A stretch of DNA of 64,000 nt, taken from contig NZ_QOVJ01000001.1 of the NCBI RefSeq assembly GCF_004104055.1, positions 124,001 through 188,000 of the forward strand, read 5' to 3'. The notes beneath the pieces are model-generated. The model searched no databases. It saw only the letters and a list, made by a program, of their open reading frames with translations, and had not been told where the DNA came from. This stretch comes from Leeuwenhoekiella aestuarii (GTDB taxonomy: Bacteria > Bacteroidota > Bacteroidia > Flavobacteriales > Flavobacteriaceae). This document shows positions 18,026 to 27,107 of this stretch, in pieces; position 1 is the first letter of the stretch, and every line of letters begins with the position of its first letter. The position numbers and the translations under genes are program-made.

Positions 18026-18919
18026 ATGTCTATAACTGTAGAGGCCATAACAAAAATCTACGGTGCTCAAAAAGCACTTGATGATTTATCTTTTTCGGTC
18101 AAAAAAGGTGAAATCACCGGTTTTTTAGGTCCTAACGGAGCTGGTAAAAGCACGATGATGAAAATATTAACGACCTACCTAAAACAATCATCAGGGACTG
18201 CTTTTATAGCTGGTTTTTCTACAGAAAAAGAAGCTTTAGAGGTTCAAAAACGAGTGGGATATCTTGCAGAGAACAATCCGTTATATCCGGAAATGTACAT
18301 TAAAGAATATCTTAAACTTCACGCTGATCTCAATCACACTTCAAAAGATCGCATAGCTGAAGTTATCTCTCTTACCGGCTTGCAACCTGAAGTAACCAAA
18401 AAGATCAAACAATTAAGTAAAGGATACAAACAACGTGTAGGCCTGGCTACTGCCTTAATACACGATCCTGAAGTTCTAATTCTTGACGAACCCACAACGG
18501 GTCTTGACCCCAATCAACTGAAAGAAATACGCGAGCTCATCAAGACTATAGGCAAAACCAAAACCGTTTTGCTTTCTACACACATTATGCAAGAGGTTGA
18601 AGCTATTTGTGACCGAGTTATAATCATTAATAAGGGGAAAATTGTTGCAGACAGACTATTAGAAGAACTTAAAGCGGGTAGTGAACAAATCATAAAAGTA
18701 GAATTTAATTATCGTGTAGAGGAAGTAGCTCTAAAAAATTTACCTCAAGTTAATCATGTGAATAACATAGAAGGTTTTAGTTATGAAATCAGTTTTGATA
18801 CGCAAAAAGATATGCGTCCCGTTCTGTTTGATTTTGCACATGATAACGGACTAAAAACACTCCAGCTTTCTCGCATAAATACTTCTTTAGAAGAACTTTT
18901 TCATCAACTCACCCGCTAA
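18026..18919 (+). CDS. gldA: Gliding-motility ABC transporter ATP-binding subunit GldA
   Basis: A 297-residue ABC ATPase. It has Walker A GPNGAGKST (about 36-44), the signature LSKGYKQR, Walker B VLILDEPTTGLDP and the H-loop STHIMQE, plus a C-terminal extension as in GldA. Sequence and length match GldA of Flavobacteriia, which works with GldF and GldG in gliding motility and secretion-linked processes. gldF/gldG are not adjacent, which is common. The 263-base region upstream of its start and beyond the leader peptide shows only AT-rich promoter-like DNA. Confidence 0.88.
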   Translation: MSITVEAITKIYGAQKALDDLSFSVKKGEITGFLGPNGAGKSTMMKILTTYLKQSSGTAFIAGFSTEKEALEVQKRVGYLAENNPLYPEMYIKEYLKLHADLNHTSKDRIAEVISLTGLQPEVTKKIKQLSKGYKQRVGLATALIHDPEVLILDEPTTGLDPNQLKEIRELIKTIGKTKTVLLSTHIMQEVEAICDRVIIINKGKIVADRLLEELKAGSEQIIKVEFNYRVEEVALKNLPQVNHVNNIEGFSYEISFDTQKDMRPVLFDFAHDNGLKTLQLSRINTSLEELFHQLTR

Positions 18920-18929
18920 ACTCACCCTA

Positions 18930-19985
18930 ATGGTTTTATACGGATTCGCCTTATTTCTGATAATAATTGCTCTTTTACCGCTCACTCAAGGCACCCATTG
19001 GATCATTAGAGGCTGGGATTTTATAAGAGTTCAAACCTGTTTTCTTCAAGCATTAATTCTTGCATTAATAGCGATTTTTAAATTTCCCGTAGATGAGTGG
19101 GAATATGTTGTGGCCATAACCTTATTGGCTGCTTTTATTTTTCAATTATATGTAGTGTTCCCCTATTCACATTATTATCCAATACGGGATTCAAAGCCTG
19201 ATGACCCCGCATCTCTGAGACAAATAAGTTTGCTCAGTTCTAATGTTTTACAAACCAATGAAGAATACCATAAACTCATAGAGCAAGTCAACATATATAC
19301 TCCAGATATTTTACTTGTTATGGAAACTGACAAGAACTGGGAAAATGGTTTAAAAGAATTAGAAAAAGAGTATCCTAATATCGTACGAGTTCCTTTAGAT
19401 AATTTCTACGGAATGCATTTGTATAGCAAATATGAGTTGGCAGAAACTCAGGTAAATTATCTGGTAGAGAAAGATGTACCTTCCATTTTCACTAAAGTTT
19501 ACTTCGGAAGCGATAAACCTCTGGAGCTAATTTGTGTTCATCCGGCACCTCCCAGCCCTACTGAAAATGAAACTTCAGAAGAACGTGATGCAGAACTTCT
19601 AATTGTAGGCAAAGCAGTACGTGAGCTCGACCCTGACCATCCTATTCTGGTATGTGGCGACCTTAACGATGTGGTTTGGTCTCGGGTAAGTAGATTGTTT
19701 GCAAAAATCACTGGACTCATAGACCCCAGAATTGGCAGAGGTTTATTTCCTACCTTTCATGCAGACTACTGGTATTTACGTTTCCCTATAGATCATTTAT
19801 TTCATTCAAAAAATATTGTGGTAGATCGTATGCTGAGACTTCCTAATATAGGCTCTGACCACTACCCCATGTTTTTCACATTTTGGTTAGAAAACGGGGA
19901 AAAAGTTGAAAAACCAGAAATTGATTCTGAAACCAATGAGGAGGTTGAAGAGCGCATAGATGAAGGTCTGGATCGCGCTGAGTAA
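18930..19985 (+). CDS. Membrane-anchored endonuclease/exonuclease/phosphatase family protein
   Basis: A 351-residue protein. Residues 1-85 hold two or three hydrophobic segments; the rest is an EEP-fold hydrolase domain. Visible fold motifs are LLSSNVLQTNEEY (N-site), ILLVMETDKNW (metal Glu), LICVHPAPPSP, VCGDLNDVVWS (Asp/Asn pair) and GSDHYPM (catalytic His). The topology suggests the domain faces the periplasm. Substrates of this DNase I-like group range from nucleic acids to phospholipids and inositol phosphates, so none can be named. It begins 10 bases after gldA and is probably co-transcribed. The C-terminus is strongly acidic. Confidence 0.87.
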   Translation: MVLYGFALFLIIIALLPLTQGTHWIIRGWDFIRVQTCFLQALILALIAIFKFPVDEWEYVVAITLLAAFIFQLYVVFPYSHYYPIRDSKPDDPASLRQISLLSSNVLQTNEEYHKLIEQVNIYTPDILLVMETDKNWENGLKELEKEYPNIVRVPLDNFYGMHLYSKYELAETQVNYLVEKDVPSIFTKVYFGSDKPLELICVHPAPPSPTENETSEERDAELLIVGKAVRELDPDHPILVCGDLNDVVWSRVSRLFAKITGLIDPRIGRGLFPTFHADYWYLRFPIDHLFHSKNIVVDRMLRLPNIGSDHYPMFFTFWLENGEKVEKPEIDSETNEEVEERIDEGLDRAE

Positions 19986-20024
19986 TGTTAAGATGAAATA
20001 ACCCAGTAAGCCTCGAGTAAACTA

Positions 20025-20086
20025 CCTCGGGGCAAGCCCACGAGGCATTCGTTAGAAACAAATTTTCAATTTCGAGGCAAGCCTCG
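20025..20086. repeat. Paired GC-rich palindromes (REP/BIME-like element)
   Basis: Two short GC-rich hairpins stand in AT-rich DNA downstream of the EEP-fold gene. The first (20025-20045) pairs CCTCGGGGC with GCCC-CGAGG around AA. The second (20073-20086) is the perfect palindrome CGAGGC-AA-GCCTCG. They share the same GAGGC/GCAAGCC words, with about 27 bases of AT-rich spacer between them. A further palindrome, TTGGCG-G-CGCCAA, is at 20101-20113. The organisation resembles interspersed palindromic repeats, but copy number cannot be judged from one window. Confidence 0.55.
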
Positions 20087-20114
20087 GGGTATTAAACCCT
20101 TTGGCGGCGCCAAT

Positions 20115-20138
20115 AAAAAAGCCTCCTTTCGGAGGCCC
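20115..20138 (-). terminator. Rho-independent terminator (minus strand) of the candidate small RNA
   Basis: GCCTCC and GGAGGC pair around a GAAA tetraloop, followed by a U6 tract on the minus strand. There is no U tract on the plus strand, so it does not serve the upstream plus-strand gene. Confidence 0.85.
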
Positions 20139-20205
20139 CAACTAGTCAGGTCTAATGTTCATAATAAACGAGTCCCTAAACCCAACCTGACATACTTTTA
20201 GCTTA
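20115..20205 (-). ncRNA. Candidate structured small RNA with its own terminator
   Basis: On the minus strand, a promoter-like TAGACTTG (20215-20208) with a TTG 15 bases upstream precedes about 90 bases with no reading frame. Inside, GTCAGGT (20191-20185) can pair with ACCTGAC (20151-20145), enclosing a 33-base loop. A GCCTCC-GAAA-GGAGGC hairpin followed by six U residues then ends it (20136-20115). nhaP upstream has a separate terminator at 20326-20297, so this unit is independent of it. Family unknown to me. Confidence 0.45.
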
Positions 20206-20296
20206 GTCAAGTCTATATTTTATACTTGTTCAAAAATAAACATATTTATTATTTTGAGTAATCAATATTGAAAAAAATAATTATTGAAAAGCCATA

Positions 20297-20326
20297 AAAA
20301 AACCATTAGTTTCCTAACGGTTTTTT
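20297..20326 (-). terminator. Rho-independent terminator after the NhaP-type antiporter
   Basis: AAAAAACC and GGTTTTTT form the base of the stem, with an inner TTAG/CTAA after one mismatch. The minus strand ends in a U run. It lies 42 bases after the antiporter stop. Confidence 0.75.
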
Positions 20327-20367
20327 AAACTTTTACTTTTATCTAATCAAATCACACAATACAATTC

Positions 20368-21618
20368 TCACATTTCAGCCTTATTGACACCAAGTTTTTT
20401 AATCACAGAGCCTACGGTAAGCCCCTGTACAAGAATTGAAAAGATCACGATAATATAAGTTATGACTAAGAAAAGCTCACGATGCATATCTTGAGTGAGA
20501 CTAAGCGCTAACGCGATTGAAATTCCTCCTCGAAGGCCACCCCACGTCATGATAACATCAGTACGCGGTACAAAATTGAGATGTTTTTCAAAAAAGTTGA
20601 TAGGGATTAATAATGAAATATATCTACAAACCAGCACCACTGGGATCGCGATTAGACCTGCAATAATCGTCGGCACTTCAAAGCTTATGATCAGCATTTC
20701 CATACCTATCAATACAAACAGGATCGTATTTAATAAGATATCTATTAACTCCCAGAATTTATCTACATAAGTTTCTGTAAGCTCAGACATAGTGTGTTTA
20801 CGTGCTGTATCGTTTCCTACTACAAGTCCTGCAGTTACCATTGCTAGCGGCGCAGACATATGAAGCTTTTGAGCTGCTACTGTACCGCACATAACTGCGG
20901 CAAGTGTGATGATCACTTCAATATCATAATCATCTATAGATTTTAATAATTTGTAAGTCAAATATCCTATTCCTAAACCCAATCCTATTCCCCCTAAAAC
21001 TTCAAGACCAAATAACTCTAAAATATCACCAGGAGTAACCGGCTCTGACGACCCGGCTATTTTAAAAATGGTAAGAAATACCACTACACCAACTCCGTCA
21101 TTAAATAGAGATTCTCCTACTATTTTGGTTTCTAAATTTTTAGGTGCACCTGCTTTTTTGAGAATTCCTAATACTGCAATTGGGTCTGTAGGCGAGATCA
21201 ACGCTCCAAACAACAGGCAGTAAATAAAATCAACACCCAGTCCTAGCACCATTAATAGATAATACAAGGCTCCACCAACAAGAAATGTTGAAGTTAAAAC
21301 GCCTACTGTTGCAAATACGATTACCGGCCAGCGCTGTACTTTGAGTTGTTCAAAATTAGTATGTAGCGCCCCTGCAAAAAGTAAGAAACTCAACATACCT
21401 TCAAGTAATACTTTCTCAAAATCTATACTGCTAATAATCTCCTTCTCTGCCTCTAGCAAGGTATCATCATAATAGGCGATACCTAAAACTCCCAATGTAA
21501 AGAGAAGCGTAATCAACATCAAACCTATGGTATTGGGCAGCTTAAGAAAACGTACGTTTATATAACCAAAAACTGCGGCAAGACCTACTAAAATTGCTGT
21601 GATTAGATAAAAATCCAT
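20368..21618 (-). CDS. NhaP-type sodium(cation):proton antiporter
   Basis: A 416-residue integral membrane protein of the CPA1 family, hydrophobic throughout with about a dozen membrane segments. Key blocks are FLLFAGALHTNFEQL, ALISPTDPIAVLGIL (the TDP motif of the unwound helix), VGESLFNDGVGVVVFL (the ND motif with the ion-binding Asp) and the C-terminal TWGGLRGGISIALAL. It exports Na+ or K+ in exchange for protons at the inner membrane. Ion preference cannot be read from sequence. The VOC gene lies 9 bases upstream on the same strand. Confidence 0.93.
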   Translation of the reverse strand: MDFYLITAILVGLAAVFGYINVRFLKLPNTIGLMLITLLFTLGVLGIAYYDDTLLEAEKEIISSIDFEKVLLEGMLSFLLFAGALHTNFEQLKVQRWPVIVFATVGVLTSTFLVGGALYYLLMVLGLGVDFIYCLLFGALISPTDPIAVLGILKKAGAPKNLETKIVGESLFNDGVGVVVFLTIFKIAGSSEPVTPGDILELFGLEVLGGIGLGLGIGYLTYKLLKSIDDYDIEVIITLAAVMCGTVAAQKLHMSAPLAMVTAGLVVGNDTARKHTMSELTETYVDKFWELIDILLNTILFVLIGMEMLIISFEVPTIIAGLIAIPVVLVCRYISLLIPINFFEKHLNFVPRTDVIMTWGGLRGGISIALALSLTQDMHRELFLVITYIIVIFSILVQGLTVGSVIKKLGVNKAEM

Positions 21619-21627
21619 AGATTCTTT

Positions 21628-22071
21628 TTAGAGCTTATTGGTGTTGATTTCTATCCAATACCCATCTGGATCTGTAAGATATATTTGTCGTACACCATCA
21701 GGTCTTGTGTTTGTAGTACCGGCTTCGCCTGGCCAATTCTCAAAAGGAATATTTTTAGATTTCAAAAACTTCATAAAACCATCAAGATCATCAATATTCA
21801 AAGCCAAATGCACTCCTTTATGAGGCTTGAAGGCTTCTTCACTTTCTATCAAATGAATCTGAACGTTGTTATTTAAAGCAAACCATCTGAATTTTGGCCC
21901 TAAACCTGCATTATCAATCTCAGGTAATCCTAAAATATCACTGTAAAAAGCTGCGGCTTTATCTAAATCTTTAACCAAAAGGGCATCGTGATCTTTAGTA
22001 AGTTTAAAATCTTGCGCTGTCATCACGTGTAAAAAGAATAAATTAATAAGAAGAATATAGGCGATTTTCAT
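21628..22071 (-). CDS. Exported VOC-superfamily (glyoxalase-like) protein
   Basis: A 147-residue protein with a cleavable signal peptide (MKIAYILLINLFFLHVMTAQ), followed by one VOC (glyoxalase/dioxygenase) domain of two beta-alpha-beta modules. Likely metal ligands are the His of DHDALLVKDL, the His of GVHLALNIDD and the Glu of GYWIEIN; IYLTDPDGYWIEI is the family C-terminal signature. An exported VOC protein is uncommon, since most are cytosolic. It sits between the GH63/SDR pair and the antiporter. Substrate unknown. Confidence 0.87.
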   Translation of the reverse strand: MKIAYILLINLFFLHVMTAQDFKLTKDHDALLVKDLDKAAAFYSDILGLPEIDNAGLGPKFRWFALNNNVQIHLIESEEAFKPHKGVHLALNIDDLDGFMKFLKSKNIPFENWPGEAGTTNTRPDGVRQIYLTDPDGYWIEINTNKL

Positions 22072-22092
22072 GATTTTGAGATTGAATTACTA

Positions 22093-24732
22093 TTAATATA
22101 TTTCATGGATCATGTTTGCAATAAGAGCAGTCCAACCTGTTTGATGTGAAGCTCCTACTCCTCGACCAGTATCTCCATGAAAATACTCATAAAACAAAAC
22201 TAGGTCTTTAAAATGAGGATCTTTATAAATCTCCTTGTGTTGCTCATTTATCGGTCGGTCTCCATTTTCGTCGGTATGAAAAAGAGTTAGCAGGCGCTTC
22301 ATCAAATCATTCCTAATGTCATTAAGACTTAAGATCTCTCCACTTCCCTTAGGATATTCTACCTCAAGATCTTTACCGTAATAATCTCTAAATTCTTTAA
22401 TTGCTGTAACAAAAAGATAGTTAAATGGCATCCACACAGGGCCTCTCCAGTTAGAATTTCCTCCAAACATAGAAGACTCAGATTCTGCCGGCTCGTACTT
22501 TATCTCATAATTAGATCCGTCAATATCTATTTTATAGGTTTTTTCATGAATTTTAGACAATGAACGCAAACCGTGCTCACTCAAAAATTCTTTCTCATCA
22601 AAAACTGCACTTAACATGATCTCAACACGTTCTTTAGGAACAAGAGCCAAGAGTAAATCTGAATCATCAGAGAATTCCTGAATAACCATATACTTCAGGT
22701 TTGCCATTCGGTATTTTCTAAACCAGTTGACACTGTATTTAAAATTAGGCAGACGATCTAAAGTCTCTCTCTTAATATGTAAAACAGCGATTAGAGACAT
22801 AATCCCAACTATAGATCGTACTTTTATAGGCTGAAAGCTTCCGTCTTCAAAAACCAATTTATCATAAAAGAAACCTTCTTCTTCATCCCAGGTCCCTTCA
22901 TAATCTTCATTGAGTTTATTTAAAGCTTCAGCAATAAATATAAAGTGACCAAAAAATTTGGTCGCCATATCTTCATAAGAAGGATCTACTAACGCTATTT
23001 TAATTGAAATCTCAAGCATATTCAGGCAATAAAGTGCCATCCAGGAGGTACCGTCTACTTGTTCTAATGTCGCGTTACCGGGGATACCACTACTGCGATC
23101 AAAAACTCCAATATTATCAAGACCTAAAAAGCCACCTTGAAAAACATTATTCTGCCTACGGTCTTCCTGATTTACCCACCAGTTGAAGTTGAGCGATAGC
23201 TTGTTGAAAATTCGCTTAAGAAAATCTATATCTTCTTTCCCGGCCGTATCCCGTTCTATCTTATAAATCTGTAGCGCTGCAAAAGCTTGTGTAGGCGGAT
23301 TAACATCACTGAAATTCCACTCGTAAGCAGGTATCTGACCGTTAGGAGCCATATACCATTCTTTAGTAAAAAGCAGCAACTGCTTTTTTGCAAATTCGGG
23401 GTCTATATAAGCCATTGTAATGCAATGAAACGCACTATCCCAGGCAGCATACCAAGGGTATTCCCAAGCATCTGGCATGAGATGAATATCATGATTCCGC
23501 AATGTTTTCCAATTGCTGTTACGGCCGTGATAGCGTTCTTGCGGTGGTGTAGAAACTTTAGGGTCTCCTTTGAGCCACTGTTCTACTTCGTAGTTATAAT
23601 ACTGCTTAGACCATAATAAACCTGCAAAAGCCTGACGCTGAATTTCTTTAGCCTCATCATCTTTTATTTGATTAACACCTTCATAAAAGTCTAAACACTC
23701 TTGAACTCGTTTTTCAAAAAGGGCGTCAAACTCTAAATCAAATGCTTCATCTTTTAAATCAGCATTGGTTAATCTTAGTTTGAAAACTACCGTTTCTCCA
23801 GCCTTTACATTGCGCTCATAATGCGGTGCAAACTTGGTCCCTTCCTGTTTCTTTTTTGCTAAACTGTAGTCGTTGTTGACTACTGTTTTATGAAAGAAAT
23901 CTTTTTTATAAGGATGATCGTTTGTTTGTAAATATAAACGCTCATCGTTAGTTTCATTTTCGGTAAAAAGCTGGTGATCGGGCTTTTCAAAATATAAATT
24001 ATAATCTCCCGTATACGGATGCTTTATGTGTACCGAAGGTGATTTGCTATTTTTATTCTTCACTATGGAAGGCTTAAAAGGCATATCTCTAATACTCCAG
24101 AAATTACGAATCCACAATGTAGGCAATACATGTAATTCTGCAGTTTTAGCGTTTCGGTTTGTCACTGAAATTTTAATGCAAATATCATCAGGTCCCGCCT
24201 TTGCATATTCGGTAACCACGTCAAAATATTCGTTTTTATCAAACAGACCAGTATCTAAAATCTCATACTCGTCGTCTTTTCGATTTCTACTGCGGTTTTT
24301 AGTCACCAGATCCCCATATGGATATTCATTTTGAGGGTATTTATAAAGGTGCTTCATATAAGAATGCGTAGGCGTATTCTCTAAATAATAATAGAGTTCC
24401 TTTACATCTTCACCGTGATTGCCTTCCGGACCCGTTAAACCAAATAAACGTTCTTTTAATATAGAATCTTTTCCATTCCATAAAGCAAGGCCAAAACACA
24501 CGTTACAATAACGATCTGTAAAACCTGCCAAACCATCCTCTCCCCATCTGTAAACCCGACTTCTCGCATGATCGTGCGGAAAATACCCCCAGGCATTACC
24601 GTGTGCACTGTAGTCTTCACGCACGGTCCCCCATTGTCTCTCGCTTAAATAAGGCCCCCAATGTAACCAGTCTTCTTTACCTGAATAATGTGAATCTAAT
24701 CTTTTTTGTTCTTCTGTATTTTTTTTAACCAT
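22093..24732 (-). CDS. GH63-type glucosidase (MGH1-like (alpha/alpha)6 barrel)
   Basis: An 879-residue protein without a signal peptide, so probably cytosolic. It begins with the block LDSHYSGKEDWLHWGPYLSERQ seen in a bacterial family annotated as glucosidase and related to GH63 mannosyl-oligosaccharide glucosidases. The C-terminal half is an (alpha/alpha)6 barrel with WEYPWYAAWDSAFHCIT, EWNFSDVNPPTQAFAAL and NWRGPVWMPFNYL. The acidic residues of these blocks are the likely catalytic ones. Its start overlaps the SDR stop by 8 bases, so glycoside hydrolysis and sugar oxidation may be coupled. The true substrate is not known. Confidence 0.85.
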   Translation of the reverse strand: MVKKNTEEQKRLDSHYSGKEDWLHWGPYLSERQWGTVREDYSAHGNAWGYFPHDHARSRVYRWGEDGLAGFTDRYCNVCFGLALWNGKDSILKERLFGLTGPEGNHGEDVKELYYYLENTPTHSYMKHLYKYPQNEYPYGDLVTKNRSRNRKDDEYEILDTGLFDKNEYFDVVTEYAKAGPDDICIKISVTNRNAKTAELHVLPTLWIRNFWSIRDMPFKPSIVKNKNSKSPSVHIKHPYTGDYNLYFEKPDHQLFTENETNDERLYLQTNDHPYKKDFFHKTVVNNDYSLAKKKQEGTKFAPHYERNVKAGETVVFKLRLTNADLKDEAFDLEFDALFEKRVQECLDFYEGVNQIKDDEAKEIQRQAFAGLLWSKQYYNYEVEQWLKGDPKVSTPPQERYHGRNSNWKTLRNHDIHLMPDAWEYPWYAAWDSAFHCITMAYIDPEFAKKQLLLFTKEWYMAPNGQIPAYEWNFSDVNPPTQAFAALQIYKIERDTAGKEDIDFLKRIFNKLSLNFNWWVNQEDRRQNNVFQGGFLGLDNIGVFDRSSGIPGNATLEQVDGTSWMALYCLNMLEISIKIALVDPSYEDMATKFFGHFIFIAEALNKLNEDYEGTWDEEEGFFYDKLVFEDGSFQPIKVRSIVGIMSLIAVLHIKRETLDRLPNFKYSVNWFRKYRMANLKYMVIQEFSDDSDLLLALVPKERVEIMLSAVFDEKEFLSEHGLRSLSKIHEKTYKIDIDGSNYEIKYEPAESESSMFGGNSNWRGPVWMPFNYLFVTAIKEFRDYYGKDLEVEYPKGSGEILSLNDIRNDLMKRLLTLFHTDENGDRPINEQHKEIYKDPHFKDLVLFYEYFHGDTGRGVGASHQTGWTALIANMIHEIY

Positions 24733-25543
24733 TTGTTGTAAATCCTGGATAGCACGTCATTCCCCCATCAACGAATAAGGTGGTGCCATTAATATATTCT
24801 GATTCATCTGATGCCAACCAAGCAGCCGTACTGCCTATGTCTTCTGGAATTCCTATACGTTTATACGGAATCAGTTTATTTAATTTGTTGAGTGCACTTT
24901 CGGTTTCCCAAGCATCTCTATTAATATCTGTTTTTATAGCTCCGGGAGCAATGCTGTTACATCGTATTTTAAGAGGCGCATACTCCTGACAAATACTTTC
25001 CATAAGCATATTTACCCCACCTTTTGAGGCCGCATAATTAGTATGACCTGCCCACGGAATAATCTGATGTACAGAACTCATATGAATAATCTTGCCTAAT
25101 GACTTAGATACTCCTTCTCTTATTCCTCTACGCATAAACTCTCGCAATGCTTCACGTGCACACAAAAACTGACCGGTTAAATTGACATCTATAACCAGTT
25201 GCCAGTCTTTTAAGGTCATCTCATGTAAAGGTGCGTCTTTTTGTAAACCAGAATTTGCAACTAGAATATCTACGGTTCCAAATTTCTCTATTGTTTCTTT
25301 GAACATAGCCTGAACCTGATCTTCTTTACTAACGTCGCATTGTATTACTATGGCCTCCCCACAGGTTCTATCTTTATTTATTTTATCTGCTACCTTATTT
25401 GCTTCTTCTTTTGAAGAGTTATAATTAACCACCACATTAGCACCACCTCTTCCTAAAGCAAGCGCTATGGCAGCACCTATACCCGAACTTGAACCAGTAA
25501 CAATTGCGGTTTGACCTTTTAGACGTTCATTTGGTTTTTGCAT
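24725..25543 (-). CDS. SDR-family oxidoreductase, glucose 1-dehydrogenase-like
   Basis: A 272-residue classical short-chain dehydrogenase with cofactor motif VTGSSSGIGAAIA, NSG (LVANSGLQ), catalytic Ser in IIHMSSVHQ and YxxxK in YAASKGG. The C-terminal YINGTTLFVDGGMTCYP block is typical of glucose 1-dehydrogenase-like SDRs. It overlaps the GH63 gene by 8 bases and is the first gene of that pair. This supports a role in oxidising the released glucose, which is inference from context. It has no visible signal peptide. Confidence 0.88.
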   Translation of the reverse strand: MQKPNERLKGQTAIVTGSSSGIGAAIALALGRGGANVVVNYNSSKEEANKVADKINKDRTCGEAIVIQCDVSKEDQVQAMFKETIEKFGTVDILVANSGLQKDAPLHEMTLKDWQLVIDVNLTGQFLCAREALREFMRRGIREGVSKSLGKIIHMSSVHQIIPWAGHTNYAASKGGVNMLMESICQEYAPLKIRCNSIAPGAIKTDINRDAWETESALNKLNKLIPYKRIGIPEDIGSTAAWLASDESEYINGTTLFVDGGMTCYPGFTTNG

Positions 25544-25728
25544 TTTAGTTGGTTTTAAATGTTAAGTTATAAATAAGTTTTTAGATTCTAATTTAAGCCA
25601 ACTTACTGAGGTAAAACCAGCTCTTAACGTTATTTAATAAAGTACTAGTGCAAAATGCAAATTATCTAGTAAAGTCCTTTTTTTTATTGTAATTCTTAGA
25701 AGTAGCAAGCATTTTTTGAAAATGACAT

Positions 25729-25758
25729 AAAAAAAAAGAGTCTGATTTCTAAAGACTC
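25729..25758 (-). terminator. Rho-independent terminator after the serine hydrolase
   Basis: GAGTCT and AGACTC pair around a 9-base loop on the minus strand, and a run of U residues follows. It lies 54 bases after the stop at 25812. The rest of the 268-base gap 25544-25811 is AT-rich with no gene seen. Confidence 0.75.
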
Positions 25759-25811
25759 CCTTCGCCATTTTTTATTTTATTTATAGTACAACTGAATATT
25801 CCGTACTTCGT

Positions 25812-27107
25812 CTATTCGGTTGTAGCGAACTTTCCTAATTCTAATTTATCAATCGGCATATTCATCACCTCATTTACAATCTCGTGTAATTCTGGAATTA
25901 CAGAACTTGCCAATGGAGTAAGACTGTTAAACAGTACTGAAATGCCCAAATCTTCGCTCGGAAACAATGCAATTTCATTTCTAAAATCACTAACGCTTCC
26001 TCCGTGATGTATCATTTTACTTTGAATACCGGTTTCTGCATCAACAAATTCATGTATGCGCCACCCGTAAGCATATGAAGATCTCAAATGCCCCTTCCAA
26101 CGCTGGTAATATTTATGCGCATCAGGAATTTCAACCTGAGGCTTAAACACTCTTGATATACTTTCTGAATCTAAAACACGCTCGTTATGGCCTAATAAAA
26201 AACGCATCCATTTCCCCATATCATCTGCACTTGCATTTATTCCTCCTGCTGCAACTGCATTAAAATACTTTTTATTAACGAGCAGACGCTTCCATCCTTT
26301 CCAAGTACTTTTATGCGGAAATGCATAATTATTGGTTTTGATCATTGCTTCATAATCTGTAGAAGCTGTTTGCATATTTAAAGGCGTGAAGATTTTATTT
26401 TGAAGTAATTGCTGGATGGTTTGCCCGGTTACCGTGTGCATCATTTCACCACTCAGTGCGAACATGGCATTTTGATAACTATACATTTTACCGGGCTTTG
26501 CTATCGTGTTAATTATATTAAATCTTGAAGCAATCTCCGAAAGCTTTACTCCGTCTTCAACTAAATTTGTGTAGCAATGATAAGGCACACCCGTTGTATG
26601 AGAAAGCACATTTGATAAGGTTAGTTTTTCTGCGTTGAGTTTGTTTTTTAATTGAAATTGAGGCACTAGATCTACAACTTTATCCTCCCAATTCAATACA
26701 CCTTCTTTAACCTCAATTCCTGCTAAAATACCGGCAAAACCCTTAGACAAAGAGCCTAACCTAAAAACAGTTTGATCATCTACAGTATCGTTCTTAAAAA
26801 CGTTGCGATTACCAAAGCCCTCTTTAAAAAGAATAGAATCTCCCTGAACGATACTTACACCTGCTCCAATGATCAACCTCTTATTAATTGCATTTTCAAA
26901 ATACGCAGCGATCTCTTTTGCCAGAGCAGCCTTTCTGCTTCTGTAAATATAGCTTGCTTCTTTTTGAGCCTGAATTTTTAACGGATTAACAAATTCAATA
27001 GCGTGAGTTTTTTTTGATTGGGGCTCTTTAAAATCTGGAGATGATAGTGCAAAAAAAGAAATGAGCACCAAAAAAGTACCTAAAACAAGGGGTTTGCGAA
27101 TAATCAT
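25812..27107 (-). CDS. Exported serine hydrolase (class C beta-lactamase/DD-peptidase family)
   Basis: A 431-residue protein with an N-terminal hydrophobic export segment. The penicillin-binding fold motifs are the SxxK nucleophile in LGSLSKGFAG, YxN as SYQNAMFAL, and HGGS (MIHHGGSVSDF) in place of KTG. This family contains beta-lactamases, DD-peptidases and esterases, and the sequence does not decide between them; there is no sign of a resistance context. It is a single-gene unit with a terminator after it and a TATCTTTA -7-like box at 27175-27168 upstream. Confidence 0.88.
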   Translation of the reverse strand: MIIRKPLVLGTFLVLISFFALSSPDFKEPQSKKTHAIEFVNPLKIQAQKEASYIYRSRKAALAKEIAAYFENAINKRLIIGAGVSIVQGDSILFKEGFGNRNVFKNDTVDDQTVFRLGSLSKGFAGILAGIEVKEGVLNWEDKVVDLVPQFQLKNKLNAEKLTLSNVLSHTTGVPYHCYTNLVEDGVKLSEIASRFNIINTIAKPGKMYSYQNAMFALSGEMMHTVTGQTIQQLLQNKIFTPLNMQTASTDYEAMIKTNNYAFPHKSTWKGWKRLLVNKKYFNAVAAGGINASADDMGKWMRFLLGHNERVLDSESISRVFKPQVEIPDAHKYYQRWKGHLRSSYAYGWRIHEFVDAETGIQSKMIHHGGSVSDFRNEIALFPSEDLGISVLFNSLTPLASSVIPELHEIVNEVMNMPIDKLELGKFATTE

